DNA of 64,000 bases from Hemibagrus wyckioides (GCF_019097595.1 NC_080720.1:16646352-16710351); one strand, 5' to 3'. Positions 42,023 to 55,372 are shown, numbered from the stretch's first letter. The notes: generated by a model not told the origin, from the letters alone. Numbers and translations are program-made.

Positions 42023-42599
42023 GTAAGTTATTTTTATTTTACAGTCCATGTTTTTTCATTGAAATTTGACCGTCAACAGCAACTAACTTGATACGTCACA
42101 ACTAAAGCAGCGTATTTTAGCCTCTAATTCTAGTAAACGTGTTAAACACAAGACGTCCTCTTCGGCTTGTCAATGCTACCTAGCTGTTTGACAGATATCC
42201 TGGAGGCCATGCTGTGCTCTACTCCATTTTGTTGCTAAACCTTACAGTTCATCACAGATATTCGGTTCGGAAACAAAACCTTGAGATTATTATAACGAAA
42301 TACCAAATATTCAGAACCATTAATCTGAATATGTATTATTATTTTATACTGTGTATAGTGTTAGTTTAGAAGGAGTCGTGTGCGTTGTCATTCTCCTTAT
42401 AAGGATTGGTCTGAATACAGACAGGCCCAGGTTAGCCTACGAGCTATGGAGGTTAGCTTAACCACTAGGAGCAGCACGCTTCCAAAATGGAGCAATGTAT
42501 TTATTTCTATCAATATTTGAAGAATTATTAAAGTATTGTAGCAAGCAGTTAGTAGTTAAATACCGCAACATTGTATATCAACATTGTATCTCAGCGCGT

Positions 42600-42725
42600 C
42601 GACATAAAATTCTCCATTCTGATTGGTCAGAAGCTGTAAACACAAGCGCTGACACTTACAGCTATTCATAGGTTTATTAATAAACCTGGCCTATTATATC
42701 TTACTGCTCATAAACAGCATTTTAC
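42600..42725. repeat. Possible MITE-like dispersed repeat
   Basis: 'ttctccattctgattggtca' and 'gctgtaaacacaagcgctga' belong to a motif set seen often in fish interspersed repeats. A related piece may lie at 46300-46460 ('cagcactgctgtcagagctg', 'taattaacatctcctgacct'). Ends not defined. Confidence 0.35.
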
Positions 42726-42886
42726 ATAAATTAAAAAATTAGTTAACAGATTAAAAAACAATGGGGAAAAAAGTTGGTAACATGGAGTCCCCAGTTGTCT
42801 GCTGTCTGTGTGGTTTCTCTGGAATATGATAAGCTGCAATTAAAAAAATAGCAAAATTATAGGCAGGTAAGGGACTGTTAGCTTTG

Positions 42887-43065
42887 ATGAAGTGGTAGCT
42901 TGGTGCTAAAGGTGTTGGACTATTAATTGGAAGGTCAGGAGTTTGAATCCCAGGTCCACCAAGCTTCTACTGCTGGGCCCCTAAACAAGGCCCTTAAATC
43001 TCAATTGCTCAGTTGTATAAAATGAGATAAACATGTAAGTCTGCTAAATGACAAATGTAAATGTA
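42887..43065 (+). repeat. tRNA-derived SINE-like element, copy 3 (family C)
   Basis: Clear copy of the element at 9082: 'agtggtagcttggtgctaaa', 'ggaaggtcaggagtttgaat', 'ctgctgggcccctaaacaag' and 'ttgctcagttgtataaaatg'. It lies in intron 1 of rplp2 in the sense orientation. Confidence 0.8.
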
Positions 43066-43586
43066 AGTGATGACCAGATCTAGTCTCAGGGATATCCCTC
43101 ACCACTACATATTGTAATCAGATTGGTGTAATATAAGAAATTCAGAACTGATTTTGAGGGGGAAATGGTGTGTATCTGCACTGTATATAGATATGGGTCA
43201 GGTATAGATATGATCATTAAAGTTTTTCTTGTCATTTCATAAACCTGATTGTATTTTTTTTTTAATGATGTAGTTACTCATTTTTGAAACAATACCTAAC
43301 AGTAATTCAAAGGGAATTTCTCAAAGGAGGAGTTGAACTAAAGGCATTTCTTGAGATTTTCTGAAACTGTGAAACATTAGTTATATTTGATATGTGTCTA
43401 TATTTGTGTACGTGTGTCCACTAAGTGAAGGCACAGAAAAGATGAGTCATGTTATATATGTAAGGTGTTTTTAAGAGCCCATCATGATTGAAATACATTT
43501 TTGAGCTGAAACAGATGTACTTTTTTGCTTTTTTTTTTTTTTTTTGTGCAATTCTGTAATGAAAAGTTTGCATTAATCTTTCCAGA

Positions 43587-44302
43587 ATGCGTTACGTGGC
43601 CGCTTACCTATTGGCTGTGCTGGGTGGCAACAACAACCCCTCCGCCAAGGATATCAAAAACATCCTGGGGAGTGTAGGAATCGAGGCCGATGATGAACGT
43701 CTCAATAAGGTATCCCCACCTTCACCTTTAAACAGCTGTACCTTCCAGACATCATCTTCTAAGCCTTTTGTATGCAGTGCTCTTATATTGCTGTTTGTTT
43801 AACTTAATAGGTCATCAGTGAATTAAATGGCAAGGACATCAATGAAGTCATGAATGCAGGTACGTTGCTCTTTTTTGGTGTCAGTATTGCTTATTAAGAT
43901 TTAAGTTTAATCCTCCAATATCTCTGAGCCAAAAATAGTTACGCACTCACATTTCTGTAGGTCTCGCCAAGTTAGCCTCCGTGCCAGCAGGTGGTGCTGT
44001 GGCAGTCTCTGCTGCTGCTCCTGGTGGTGGGGCTCCTGCAGCTGGAGCAGCACCTGCAGGTAAGCCACTAATCTTCCAACATTTATGATTTACAGACTTG
44101 CCTGTTATGCATGTATTTTTATTATTATATTATATTATATTTTATTATTATTATTATTTATATATATTATTTATTATTATTTTTTTGTATTTTGTAGTGT
44201 TAAATAAACTTTTTTTTTCTTGTAGCGGAGGAGAAAAAGGAAGAGAAGAAAGAAGAATCTGAAGAGTCTGATGAAGACATGGGCTTTGGCCTCTTTGATT
44301 AA
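43587..44302 (+). CDS. rplp2: 60S acidic ribosomal protein P2
   Basis: Stalk protein of the large ribosomal subunit; pairs with P1 on P0 and recruits translation GTPases. Coding exons: 43587-43709, 43811-43859, 43961-44059 and 44226-44302 (348 nt), giving 115 residues, the usual length. Seen: MRYVAAYLLAVLGGNNNPSA, DIKNILGSVGIEADDERLNK, VISELNGKDINEVMNAG, the alanine/glycine-rich hinge APGGGAPAAGAAPA and the conserved acidic tail ESDEDMGFGLFD that binds elongation factors. The start MRYVA is diagnostic of P2 as opposed to P1. All junctions are GT-AG. The gene has a non-coding first exon at about 41960-42022. Confidence 0.97.
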
Positions 44303-44326
44303 TCTTTCTTGTTTTCCTTTAAAAAC

Positions 44327-44332
44327 AATAAA
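44327..44332 (+). terminator. rplp2: rplp2 poly(A) signal
   Basis: AATAAA 25 bases after the rplp2 stop codon, giving a very short 3' UTR as usual for this gene. Confidence 0.85.
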
Positions 44333-45194
44333 AATGGAAAAATTGACACATTTGAACTTAATGACTGGTTTTCATTTCTTTTCAAAGTTTCATCTTGTAC
44401 ATGTACATGTGCATGTTTTCTACCCAAGTGGTTCTTGCCACCTGCTGTTTTTAAGCAGAGGTTTAGTGAGGATTATTTTTGCATCAAATTACATGCATAT
44501 GGTATTCCAGTAAGACCTTTTTATTTATTAAAATGAAAGATCTTGCACCTAAAAACATTTGAACTCCTTTGCTTACATGATCTTTACTGTAATTAAGGTA
44601 TAATGTATTTATTAAGTGGTAAACAGCAATCATGATATTGCTATATGCCAGTGCTTTCTCTTTCTTAAATGGAATGCTTTTGTTGAGAATTTTTTATATT
44701 GATCTCTCAGGGTTTATTTTCCCTCCACCCTTTCTCATAGCAAAGTTATGCCCTTATCACCTTCTGTTTGTTCTTCCTGCTGTGAAACATGGAATGTCCC
44801 AGTGGTTTCGCTGTCTTATCCAGCAAGTTTTGGTGTGGTTCATGTGACGTCCCTGCGTTGCACATGCAAAAGTATGAAAACTTCACCGTGTGAGTATCTA
44901 CGTGTTACCTGATGACGTGCTCATGGACACAGCTCACAGCCCTATAGAAGTCTTGACATGCTGTGATGTAATAGAGGAAATTTATCAAAGGCAGTGTGAT
45001 GTGATGACTCAAAAAAGAAGTCATTTTACTGTGAAACTACAAAACGCTGGAAAACTGTAAAGAAGAGGCTTTACAGGTGACATTTTACAAAGCACTTAAC
45101 TAGAACCTCCTAACACAACCAATATCAAATGCTATGAAAGTTCTTGTATTGAACATCAGCATGGCTATGAGTATAGGTCAGCTGTCGGGATTAT

Positions 45195-45680
45195 ATGCTA
45201 TGTGGCCAAATGTATGTGGACACCTGTGGGTCACACGCATATATATATGTGCTTGTTGGATATCTCATTCTAGTAGTGGGGTGTTAATATGCTTTCATGA
45301 ACACCACTCTCTTGGGAAGGCTTTATTTTAGATTTTGCAGCATGAACATGGGGATTTTCCCATTCTGCCACAACAACATTACTGAGATCAGACACTGATG
45401 TTAAAGAGACAGTGTGCATTCCGCATTCATTCATTTGCATAGTTGGGTCAGGTTGAGGTCAGAGATTTATTGCAGGGCAATCATCACTCCTGGCAAACCA
45501 TGTCTTTACAGAGCTTACATTGTGCATGTAGCATTGTCATACTGGAACAGGTTTGGACTAGGCTCCTTAGATCCAGTGAAACAAAAGCTTAATGCTACAG
45601 CATACAATGATATTCAGGACAATGGTGTACTTCTAGTGTCATGTAGGAAGGGCCACAACTGGGTGTGATGGTCAGCAACT
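45195..45680 (+). mobile_element. Tc1-like remnant, non-autonomous and decayed
   Basis: The left end 'ctatgtggccaaatgtatgt' then 'ggacacctg' is a typical Tc1-type terminus. Inside are transposon-like blocks: 'acaccactctcttgggaagg', 'ggcaatcatcactcctggca' region and, on the plus strand, FGLGSLDPVKQKLNATAYND. No clear right inverted repeat; the element runs into (AT)n at 45680. Confidence 0.7.
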
Positions 45681-45704
45681 ATATATATATATATATATAT
45701 ATAT
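45680..45704. repeat. (AT)n microsatellite
   Basis: About 12 AT units at the right edge of the Tc1 remnant. Confidence 0.95.
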
Positions 45705-47224
45705 GTTTGTTTTTTGGTAAATAAGACTCAGTCAACTATGTGATAATCTAGAAAGGCAAGGAGTTATTTATAATCTTTTGTGCTGTTATCTTGACTTGTT
45801 TTTCTCATGATCATTTGAGATGATAAAAGTTTTCTTGAATTGACAATTTTTTTAGAATGTTGAAATGCATGGTTTAGCCATACTACATGGATGAGTACAT
45901 TCATTTTTACTTTAACCACAGACTAAAAAAAGAGGATATAGCTTTATGTTTGCTGCCAAGGTGAGACAAACCATACAGTCGTGGACACTATAGTGCTCCA
46001 GAAAGGGTCTTCAGTTTTATTTCTAACTAACTTGAGAGACAATGATATCAGCATGTCTATCGCATGAGAGTACTGTGGAAATGCCCTAAGACTAATATAC
46101 GTCTGTATACCACTCGGCACAACAATGTAAGGCTTGTATGCTACTGATATGCGATCTCAGGAAATCATTTTTATCATAAGAACCATAAGCTATGATTGAG
46201 ATAATACTACTTTTTGTGAAGTCAAGATAAGTAAATAACCTCCTGGCTTTCTTTTTTTTAGATAATGCATTAGAACAAGTGTGTTGAAGTAAGCAAATGA
46301 TTCACATTTAAATCCAGCACTGCTGTCAGAGCTGCTGTTATAATAAAATTAATTAACATCTCCTGACCTATCAGAAACTGGCCTCCAGACCTGTAGTAGA
46401 CCTTGAACTCTGTGGCTAAAACCACGTAGATAACACACTGTGTGGAGGCCAAACCTTTTATTCACATAATAAATTGGAGTGATAAGTGTGTTCAGTGTTT
46501 TAGGGTTGAAGCTTTTTTGTCTGATTTATTACAGTACAACAGGAATATTTTGCCTTAATGTGGTTGTTAAACTTCTTTCTGACCCAGATTAAAAGTCTTG
46601 TTATAGGTAAGTCCTGTATGCGTGTACTCTCGACCTGTATCTGCTCTAGACTCACTGTTTTTAGACATTCTGCAACAGAAAGCTTCCTCAATTATGATCT
46701 TTGGTTCACAAACCAAATATCACCACCTATATCACAAACCAAATCCAGAGAATCAATCAATAGGAAATGATTGTAGTAACTAAAAAATGTAGTAAATAAA
46801 AAATGTTTTATTTATATTCATTTAATTTAATTGTGTATGCCTGCATACACATTTCCAGCATATTGGAAATCTGCTTAAGTACTATTAAACCTGATTACTA
46901 CAAAACATGTGCTACTACTAACAGAAGTAAAAGGAAACACTTCATAAACTTAATTTCTAATGATATATAATAATCTATGTCACAGTATTGTTTAAAGGTG
47001 AAATTTCTTTGCTACCGTTGAGAGCTTTTACTGTATACGAGTCAGTGCATTTTCTCGTCTGAGTAGCTTGAGCAGAAGCATGTGTTAAAGGTCTCTTACA
47101 CATGCTGAATTCTACTGGACACTGAACTTGATAGACACTGTGTAGTGTGACAATCCACCGATTCTAGCAACAAAAAAAACTCTAATAATACATATAGTCT
47201 GGTTCTAGACTTTACAGCTTTAAC

Positions 47225-49700
47225 CTAATGTTTTGGTCCATCAGTTTCAGAAGCTGCATGGTCTCCAAGCCTGCTGGTAAAAGAAAAGAAGAGACCTTTA
47301 ATCATGTTACTAATATGTACTAATCTAACTACTAATCAATGATAAAAGTATATATTAGATTAAGTGCATATATATAAAACTAGCAGTAATGTATTTGATG
47401 GGCTTGAGGTTAATTGATTTGAAAATAAACTTTCGAAGGTGTTCGCCTCACCTCTCATCCCTGTCTGAATTCATATCTGTGCTTGTATCCGTGAAGTGAG
47501 GGTGACTCTCACACGTGTAAATAAAACGTTCCTTGAGGTACTGGTTCCCAAAGCCGAGGATATGTCCAGGAGCATGGCGAGAGAGACCTGCTACTCTTGC
47601 TGTGAAGTCAAGTGTGAAAGCAAACTTCACTAGCTCTGTAGCTACCACGGGTTGCTGTGTTGTCTGTTGGTGGGCTTCAGAATTTACATACTGGTCTGCT
47701 AATTGCTGGAAGGACCCATAGGTGATTGTGTTGAAGTAGGAGCTAATGATAGTATTTTCCTTTAGCTGTAGGTAAGAGAGTTGCAAGATGCTATGATGCT
47801 TTTTAAAAAATGTTCAATCTTGCTTTAATTCACTGTTAAAACTTCAATGGAAAATCCTTACCTTATCATTTATAACATCACCTTCCTGTTTTATCAAATC
47901 AATGATTCTTTTAATAATTTCCTCTTGAGACCCTGCATGGAGAGTTTCAGAAATAGTAAGATTTACAGGTCATTTAATACAGCATTTTCTCTCATATTTA
48001 ATCATTAAGAGCTTACTTATTCGCAGCAGCATAATGTGCACTATGCAGTACTCACTGGATGAGGCCACTGCGTCTGTAGGCTGAATTGAAGCGGCGAAAG
48101 TTTTGTTTTCTTCTGTGGGACTGTTTTTTACCTCATTCACAATCTTCTCTAGCTCTTCTGACATTTTTTCATAATAGGAACTAGTGGCTTCTACCTCTTC
48201 AATTGCTGCAAATATGAATAAAAAGGGAATTTTCCAAATGTCATTGGTTATTTTAAACAGGAAATTTGCACAATAGGTAAATACTGTTATGATGGACAAC
48301 ATCTACTATGAATCACTTCATTTAAAAAATGAGGGTTGATGAATTTAGTGTTAGTGATGGAGAGATATTTAAAAAACAGTTCTATATGAAATATGAATTG
48401 TATGTTTGTCTGTGTCTGTAATTGTTGTAATGCAAGTATGTGGGTAAATTTTTGACCTGGCGAATATTTCAGTAGGATTGTAAATGTGGCAAGAATTATG
48501 CTGGTAGCACTAGCTAGGAAAGCATTTCTGATATAAGCTTTGAATGTGCTTAATTGTATAACCTGAAATGTATGTAATATACGTACATTGGACCTGGGAA
48601 TTGTGGGCTTCAGTAGAGAGGTCTAAAGTAAGTGGCCGCATAGTCGTCTTATCTAAGCCCATGTCCCCGCTGCGTCTCTTTAATGAGAGCCTCCTCTGAG
48701 ATCGCCTTCTCCTAGTGGACTTGGTGTGGCGCAGGATAATGCCATCACCAGTAGAGATGGGCAGGCAGGAGAGTGGAGGAGTTGCAGGTTCAGGAGTAGG
48801 AACTGTTTCTTCAGTTTTCCCATCATCATCTTGTTCATCCTGCTTTTCAGTGTTCCCTCTGGTGAACCATCCCAGAAAACTCTTCAGTATTGAAGGCCTC
48901 TTAATCTTCTTTCCCTCTTTGCTCTTTTTTACCTCTGTTACACTCTCTGCCTGTGGTTGAGCAGGCAAAAGAGATGAAACAATTTTGAGGTCTTCTAAAT
49001 CTGCTTTAGAGGAATCTTGAGGTAGTCCACTATTCCGCTTGTCTTTATCAAAATGTGAAAACCATTTCCGGGGTTTCCCATCAGAACCCTGAGATACAGA
49101 GGAGCCATCCTTTCGGGTAAGAGAGCTTTTCCTCCATCGTTTATGTTTATCAGATGTTTCACTTTCGGTTACTGGTTCAAATACTTTAACTTTACTAAGT
49201 TCCTCCTCTGTGGCTGAAGGTTTAGGGTGAATAGATGCTATATTTGTCTGCCTAACATCAGGCTTTTCTTTATCAAAATGTACTGACCATTTCTGGGGCT
49301 TCCCGTCGGATGTATGAGATGCTGAGGATCCATTGTTTCTGCTGTGAGTGTTTTTGTTTTTCAATAGTTTTGATCTGTTGTCAGTGGTTTCACATTCTTC
49401 CTGGTCCTTTCTGTCTGGTTCTGGTTCTGAGAATGCCTCGTCTTCACCAAAGTCTTCCTCTGAGCCGGAGGGTTTAAGGTGAAGGGAGGTATCACTGGAA
49501 TGTTTACGATCTCTTTTATCTCGCTCTGCAGCGGTGACCCATTTGTGTGTTCTTCGTTCTCTTCGAGGTGGACACTGTGTCCCATCGTTAAGGCTCAGGC
49601 TTCTCTTTACGTACACTTCCAGCAGCCGTTTGCTGTCCTTGGCTCCCACAAACAGCAATGGGGGCTTGGGTAGTGCATTCTGTTCCCCTTGAGATACCAT
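47225..49700 (-). CDS. bcl2l14: Bcl-2-like protein 14 (Bcl-G)-like
   Basis: Bcl-2 family protein; mammalian Bcl-G is linked to apoptosis and mucosal immunity. Exons on the minus strand: 48587-49700, 48056-48205, 47862-47932, 47452-47765 and 47225-47273 (1698 nt), giving 565 residues, longer than the human protein (about 327). The Bcl-2 fold is in the C-terminal exons: BH3-like IIDLIKQEGDVINDK, SSYFNTITYGSFQQLADQYV, LVKFAFTLDFTARVAGLSRH and the Bcl-G hallmark HILGFGNQYLKERF. The N-terminal 370 residues are charged and disordered, with three repeats of a KWxxHFDKxK unit and a KRPSILKSFLGWFTRG motif. The donor of exon 1 must be the GTACGT at 48586; the earlier GTCC would give a stop. If the exon 4 donor (GAGAG/GTGAGG) is not used, the protein ends RDER at 47448. 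A C-terminal BH2 like human WIQQHGGWEKIL is not obvious. Confidence 0.8.
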
Positions 49701-50060
49701 GGATATGTGATTTTAGCTGTAAAAAAGGAAGAGTAAAGGACATATATTAGTTTTGGAAGTGTAATAATTTCGATCAGATTTCATTAGAATTTCATAAAGA
49801 TTTGAATGTCGTTGCTGGAGAGTTTCAGTAACCTTCCATACATATTTGCACATTCTGGGCTTATTTATTTGTACAAGCTACGTAGACATTCAGAGTCAAC
49901 CTGTCTCCCTCGTATATAGTCACTTCCGCTGAACATAACTGAATTATAAAGCGAGTCAGCGTCGATGATGACCTTACCTTTTCACTAATGTCTCTGTCTT
50001 CGCTTGCAGTTATTAGCACCAAAGTTCATAATATGAACTCTGTCAGCGACGGACAGGTTG
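49701..50060 (-). other. bcl2l14: 5' UTR of the Bcl-G-like gene: spliced leader exon
   Basis: An acceptor (TTTTTTACAG) ends at 49717, 17 bases upstream of the ATG, and a strong donor (GAAAAG then GTAAGGT) lies at 49977/49978. A non-coding first exon from 49978 to about 50060 is inferred; the promoter would lie just to the right. Confidence 0.6.
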
Positions 50061-52579
50061 TTGTAGTGAAACTCCGTAGCCAAGTAAGGACATATTTCCT
50101 GTTATTCCAGCCCCTTGGAGCTAAACATCCAATGCCATGACGCGCCTGCACAGGTAACGCACGCGCTCAGGTAGGGAGCAACCAGTAAACAGCAAAGACA
50201 GTCAGGTGATAAGGGGACTTTTTACTGCTTTTGTTTACGGTATTCTGCTGTTAGCGTATGAGGAAGTAGTAACGTGTTTTAGAGGAAGCTGTTTCGTGGT
50301 TGAACGCAGGTTTGTTTCAGCATTAAATAGTCAGCTATTTATGGCCATGCCTACGAGCACGAGAGCAACTCTCATTTTCTGTACAGGTTTTTCACTTCAT
50401 TTCTAAAAGACACGTTAGATTTATTAGGCAGGTATCATTAGAATAGAAGCAGTGAATAGAAACCATTTCCTTTTTAATCAGTGCTGTCTTCTAGTCTCAT
50501 CACCCTTGTCCTCTGGAATAGTTAAGAGTAAGAATAGATCAAAAGTCAAACGTTATCTCGTGTTTTTCCCCCCTGCTATAATATTATTTAATGAATGAAC
50601 TTTCTTAGACACCTTTATTGATCTTTCAAGTTTAATACTAGCAAAAGTTTTGCATAATTGTCTTTTTTTTTTTTTTGGCTGTTTTTGGTTCTTCTTTCCA
50701 AGCCATGAAAAGTCATGAGTGTTAATAAATTAGAACAATTTCTATAAAATCATCACTAAACAAAACAACTGGAATACATAATGTCATTAACAGTAATAGA
50801 TTTCATACAATACTAGTGCACTGATCATCTTCCACAATATAAGAAAGAAGCCTAAGGACCTTTAAAGAACTCTTTAATGGTTTTTTTTTAAACAAGGGTG
50901 TGTTTCTGATGGAAATAACAAATTAATAAGTTTGTGCACTTGACCCGTGTTTGAACAGGAGTGTAGGCCAAATGCAGGTCTACTGGGTTAGATTACATGC
51001 CTCCTCCATAGGATCTTGATGAACATCTTGGGTTTCCATGCTATACATGGTAAAGCACTTAACACATTAGATAGAAATAACATGGCTTCAGCCTCTGCAT
51101 CTGAAGTTCTGTAGCATGTTTAAATCACTGACTTGTAATGCAGACGGAGCAATCTATAAAGCCAGAATGTGATGAATCCATAGTTTATTCTTTGAGACAA
51201 AAGACTTGTTTGGAAAATAGAAATGTTTAATTCAAATGTGACTTAAAATATTATTTGAAATTCATTCCAAAACAATATCATCAAGCCTATTTTTGTGTTT
51301 TTGTATTGATGTTTTAGTTTTACTTTTATAGACCTATGGGAGTTTTTTTACTTTCTCTTTGATTCGCTTATATTGTGTTCTTTTTTATTGCCTGGAAAGC
51401 ATATGAAATAAGAGCAGTTTTTTTGTTATTTCCAAAAGAACAGTTTAACACCATATTGAGTTATTACATAAGTAATAACTGACCTCTGTCTCTCTTTAAT
51501 TATAGTTCTGCTGCTCTCTATTGTAGGAAAACATATTTTAAGGTTACTCTAGAATCTACTGTAACATACATTTCTCTTTGAATAATCATTTACATATCCC
51601 AGCTTTCACCACCAAGTGGGGATGAGTCTGTGAACCAGTTCACAGCTGGCGGTCGCCTCTGAGGATCTCAATGTTTTCTTTAAGAGTATCACCTCAAGGC
51701 TTTTGTATTGTCACACCTTAAAGGCCTGCTCACTCAAGGCCTTTAAAACTGTAATGCAAGTTTCTTTTCACTGGACCTGGTGACTACAGTACCACCGCAG
51801 TGTGTTGTGATCTCCAATACAGCATTCCTGCTGAACACTAGTTCCGAGTCCCCTGGTCTGCTTCGGTGAATTCACAACACTATTGTCAAAAGTCATTACT
51901 TTACATTGTATTTTTACTTACAATTGTGTGCCAAAGAAACTTTTTATTCCTTTTTAAATATTTTTAGTTTGTTTTTTAAAATTTGTAAATATAGATATGG
52001 TTTATAACAAGCTTTCTGATTTATAACAAGACAAGTATAAAGCATTATTTATCTGATAAATTTATATCTGCTACTGGATATACGCTAGATTCTACACTTT
52101 ACAGCCATAGCTGAAACCAAACTTACAATAAACAGTGTTGCAGCATGGCCACTAGGAGTCACTCAAAGGACATCTAGAATCATTGACAGACGCCTGAGTC
52201 ATTGTTGTTACTCAACATTTCCAGCGGCAATAGTGTGTGTACGTGTGATACAATTTCACTGATCCTTCTAAGCAGACGTGTACAGTAGACTGATGACACT
52301 CTTGACTTCTGAGTTCAGGAATGACATATTTCAGGGAAAGTCCAGAATGTCTTCTGTCTTCCCAAGCACTAGGTCAGCTTGGGTCCAGGATCCTCTAAGC
52401 GATGAAGTGCTATTTTTGATTTACACTGAATATAACTGGAGATACTTTAATGAAAGAATGAAACATCTGTTATGTAAATGATGCTGGTTAAAACACCCTG
52501 TCTGGTTGACAGACTGCTGCTGTGCTGAAGAGTACTAATTACATTAAAATAGTAAAATGCCAGTTTCTGTATACAAAAA

Positions 52580-52865
52580 CACATAGGGCAGCACAGTGGT
52601 GCCGCTTCACAGCTCCATGGTCGACCCTGAGCTCAGGTTACTGTCTGTGTGGGATTTCACTATGTCTGCATGGGTTTCCGTTGAGTTGTCTAGTGTCTTC
52701 CCACCTCCCAAAAACAAGCTGGGAAGTGGATTTGCTACACTAAATTACTCCTAATTGTGAATGCTTGTGTGGATGTGTCTGAAAGGTGCTCTGTGATGGA
52801 GTAGAATCCCATCAAGGGTGTATTCCTGCTTTACGCAAGTATTCCCAGAATAGTGAATGAGTGAT
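52580..52865 (+). repeat. Dispersed repeat family A, longest copy
   Basis: Ordered blocks 'gggcagcacagtggtgccgc', 'gagctcaggttactgtctgt', 'cttcccacctcccaaaaaca', 'ggatttgctacactaaatta' and 'cccatcaagggtgtattcct'. The best reference copy in this window. Confidence 0.7.
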
Positions 52866-53759
52866 ATAATCTGACAGGTAAAAGGCCACACTATAGCTGC
52901 TATCTTTTCTCATCCATTTAATGTGTAACCTGGTGGCAGTTGAATGAGTCATAGATGAGCGAGTCAATAATTGAGCCAATTGCCCATATCTTCTTGAATG
53001 CAGTATATATGGGCTTTTACAGAGACTACTGATTAGACAAACTGTATAATTCCTCAGACAGGGTTTGTGACTCATAGATGTTATCACCAGGGCTGCTGTT
53101 ACACATGTTCTATGAGATTATAATCATTTTCGCTAAATTTTCCCCAGAATGACAAGGGATTCAAGACAGGACTAGATATATCACAAATGTTTCTCTCTAA
53201 GGTATAATGACTAGTAATAGAAACTAAGTCATCAGATCAGTCTGGGACCATTTTGAATTATTGAACAAGACCAAAACGTCACCTAAATAATTAACAAACT
53301 GGGTGTAACACAGCTAGGTGTGGGAGAGAGAGAAGAGAGAGAAAGGGGAAACTACTAAGTGAGGCAACATTTATGAAGCAATGACTAAAGAATCTTTTGT
53401 TTTTGTTTTTGTTCCTGTTTCTCATTTCTGCTAAATAGGTGTACTTACAAGAAATCTATCCACAAGTCAAGTAAATACCTGATATTAAAATACAATATAT
53501 ATGTTATTATATCTCATATAACACATATTGAGGTTTGTGAAGAGTTATACTCAATACAAAAAAAGGCAAATAGCATTGGTGCATTGATAATTGCTAATGT
53601 GTAATAATATATAGATTGGGATTTTATAAGAAAAAAAAGATTAAAAAAAAAATACATTTTTTTTTTTAATTTAAGAAAAGGTCTAGCACAAAGATTAATA
53701 GAGAGAGTTAGGGAAAGTAGAGCCAGTCCCTCAGGAGATCTGTAGCTAACAGAACAGAT

Positions 53760-53810
53760 GGAAGGCCACCCTACACACACGCACATGCACACACACTGAC
53801 TGCACACTGA
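53760..53810. repeat. Short (CA)n-rich stretch
   Basis: Interrupted CA units in intergenic DNA. Confidence 0.7.
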
Positions 53811-55340
53811 GTTCAGGTGGATGTCACATGCAAATCATCACACTGGCATGCTATGTCACACAGGCGTACTGTTGACACAACATCTTCAGACAGTTTCAGT
53901 GTCTCGAGGACAAAGCGTGTTGTTTGTATTTGTGATAGTTTTTTATTATAAGAGTGTTTGTTTAATTAGTGGACAGTGAATATGCACACTTCAGTTACCT
54001 CAGTAATCAGGATTGCGTGAAGGGACAAATTGCAGCACGCTCGGGTTATAAGGGTCAGTATCTTTCACTTTCTGGCTCTTGTAGATGTAATCAGTCTTTC
54101 CCCAGCCCTAGCAGGAGAGTAATGTGTTCCAGCCACAGAACTAGAAAGATCTGGCCATTCTACACACTGCAAGGCTAGAACAAAATGGCTGGCCATTAAT
54201 TGTTCATAGTCACGTCTGTCTTCTTTCTGTGGCTGACCTCATGGCACACCTGACCAGTTAAGTATATGAGACAGACCATGGCTGTAGTGTATTAAACTGA
54301 CTGCATGCTCTTGTGTTTTTTTTTCTCTTTTCTCCACTTTCCTAATTAGTCTTAACAGAGGCTATCAGCTCAGTGTCAAGTTCTAGAGATAAAACTCAGC
54401 ACACAGTTTTCAGCAGGCAGACAGCCAAAGGATCGGCTCAGGGGCCATCACAGTGCCATTTGATCTCGTACAGTCACATACACTCGTTTTCAAGTCATTT
54501 ATTTGCTATATGGAAACAATAATCATTTACACTCTGAATTCATTTGACATCATTTTCAAAAAGAAGTACATTGCAAAAAAAAATGTGGCTTTTGAACTGC
54601 TTTTTTCCTCCCTAGTGATGAACAATCATACAACCAACAAATATGTTGTTTTGCAGAAATAACACTACTCAGATATCTGTCACTCAATCCTTACCAGTCA
54701 TCTTACAAAACCAGAATACCCCAACAGCATTCTCTTACATAACATATGCATACTATTAGGTTGCATTGCTGTCTCACTGTTCAATATTTTATTACCTGTG
54801 CTGCACTTTCACCTCCAGGTAACACATTCCTCATGACTAAATGTCAAACTGACTTGTATTGCTTTTAATGATCAGTTCTAACTTAATGCAATGTAATAAA
54901 AATGGTTCATTTTCATAGAACAATGATGGCTGTCTAAATTCTGTGCTCAAGTCAAACCACATTGGTAAATAATGCTAATTATACTATTATAGCATTTTTC
55001 TATTGTTTCAATTCACATCTGAAGGTCGTTGGGGCTGTCATAAATGTAACGCAAAACTTGGGTCAAATGTTCTGACTCAGCAAAATCACTCAGTCTCAGT
55101 GGCTGGAGGCTTTAGGTACGGTAGAGCCAAACATTGCGCCCGAATTAAAACTGGGTTCAGGAAGGAAAAACTGCCATGTCAGCTGCTGGCTAAGTTGGGA
55201 TGTAGGTTTTCTTTTTCACTCTCACTGTGATAATTTAAGCCACTGAGAGAAAAGAGAATTTAGCTGAACTATGTAGGAATGTTACACGGAAATGAGAAAC
55301 GTCGGATTTAGTTCTTACAAGCCGGGTAGGGTCTTTTTTC

Positions 55341-55341
<1 letters not shown>

Positions 55342-55372
<31 letters not shown>

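Larger units (their letters stand above)
44345..47210. other. rplp2-bcl2l14 intergenic region
   Basis: Apart from the Tc1 remnant at 45195-45680, an AT microsatellite and a possible MITE-like piece near 46300-46460, nothing is recognised. The 3' UTR of the minus-strand Bcl-G-like gene should extend into its right part. Confidence 0.5.

Noticed and set aside
43066..43152. Possible C/D-box snoRNA in rplp2 intron 1 (GTGATGA ... CTGA, about 80 bases apart)
   Set aside because: No terminal stem next to the boxes and no recognisable guide; the C-box-like word lies at the edge of the SINE copy.
48596..48606. Earlier donor (CCCAG/GTCC) for exon 1 of the Bcl-G-like gene
   Set aside because: It would put exon 2 in a frame with an early TAG; the GTACGT donor keeps the frame open.
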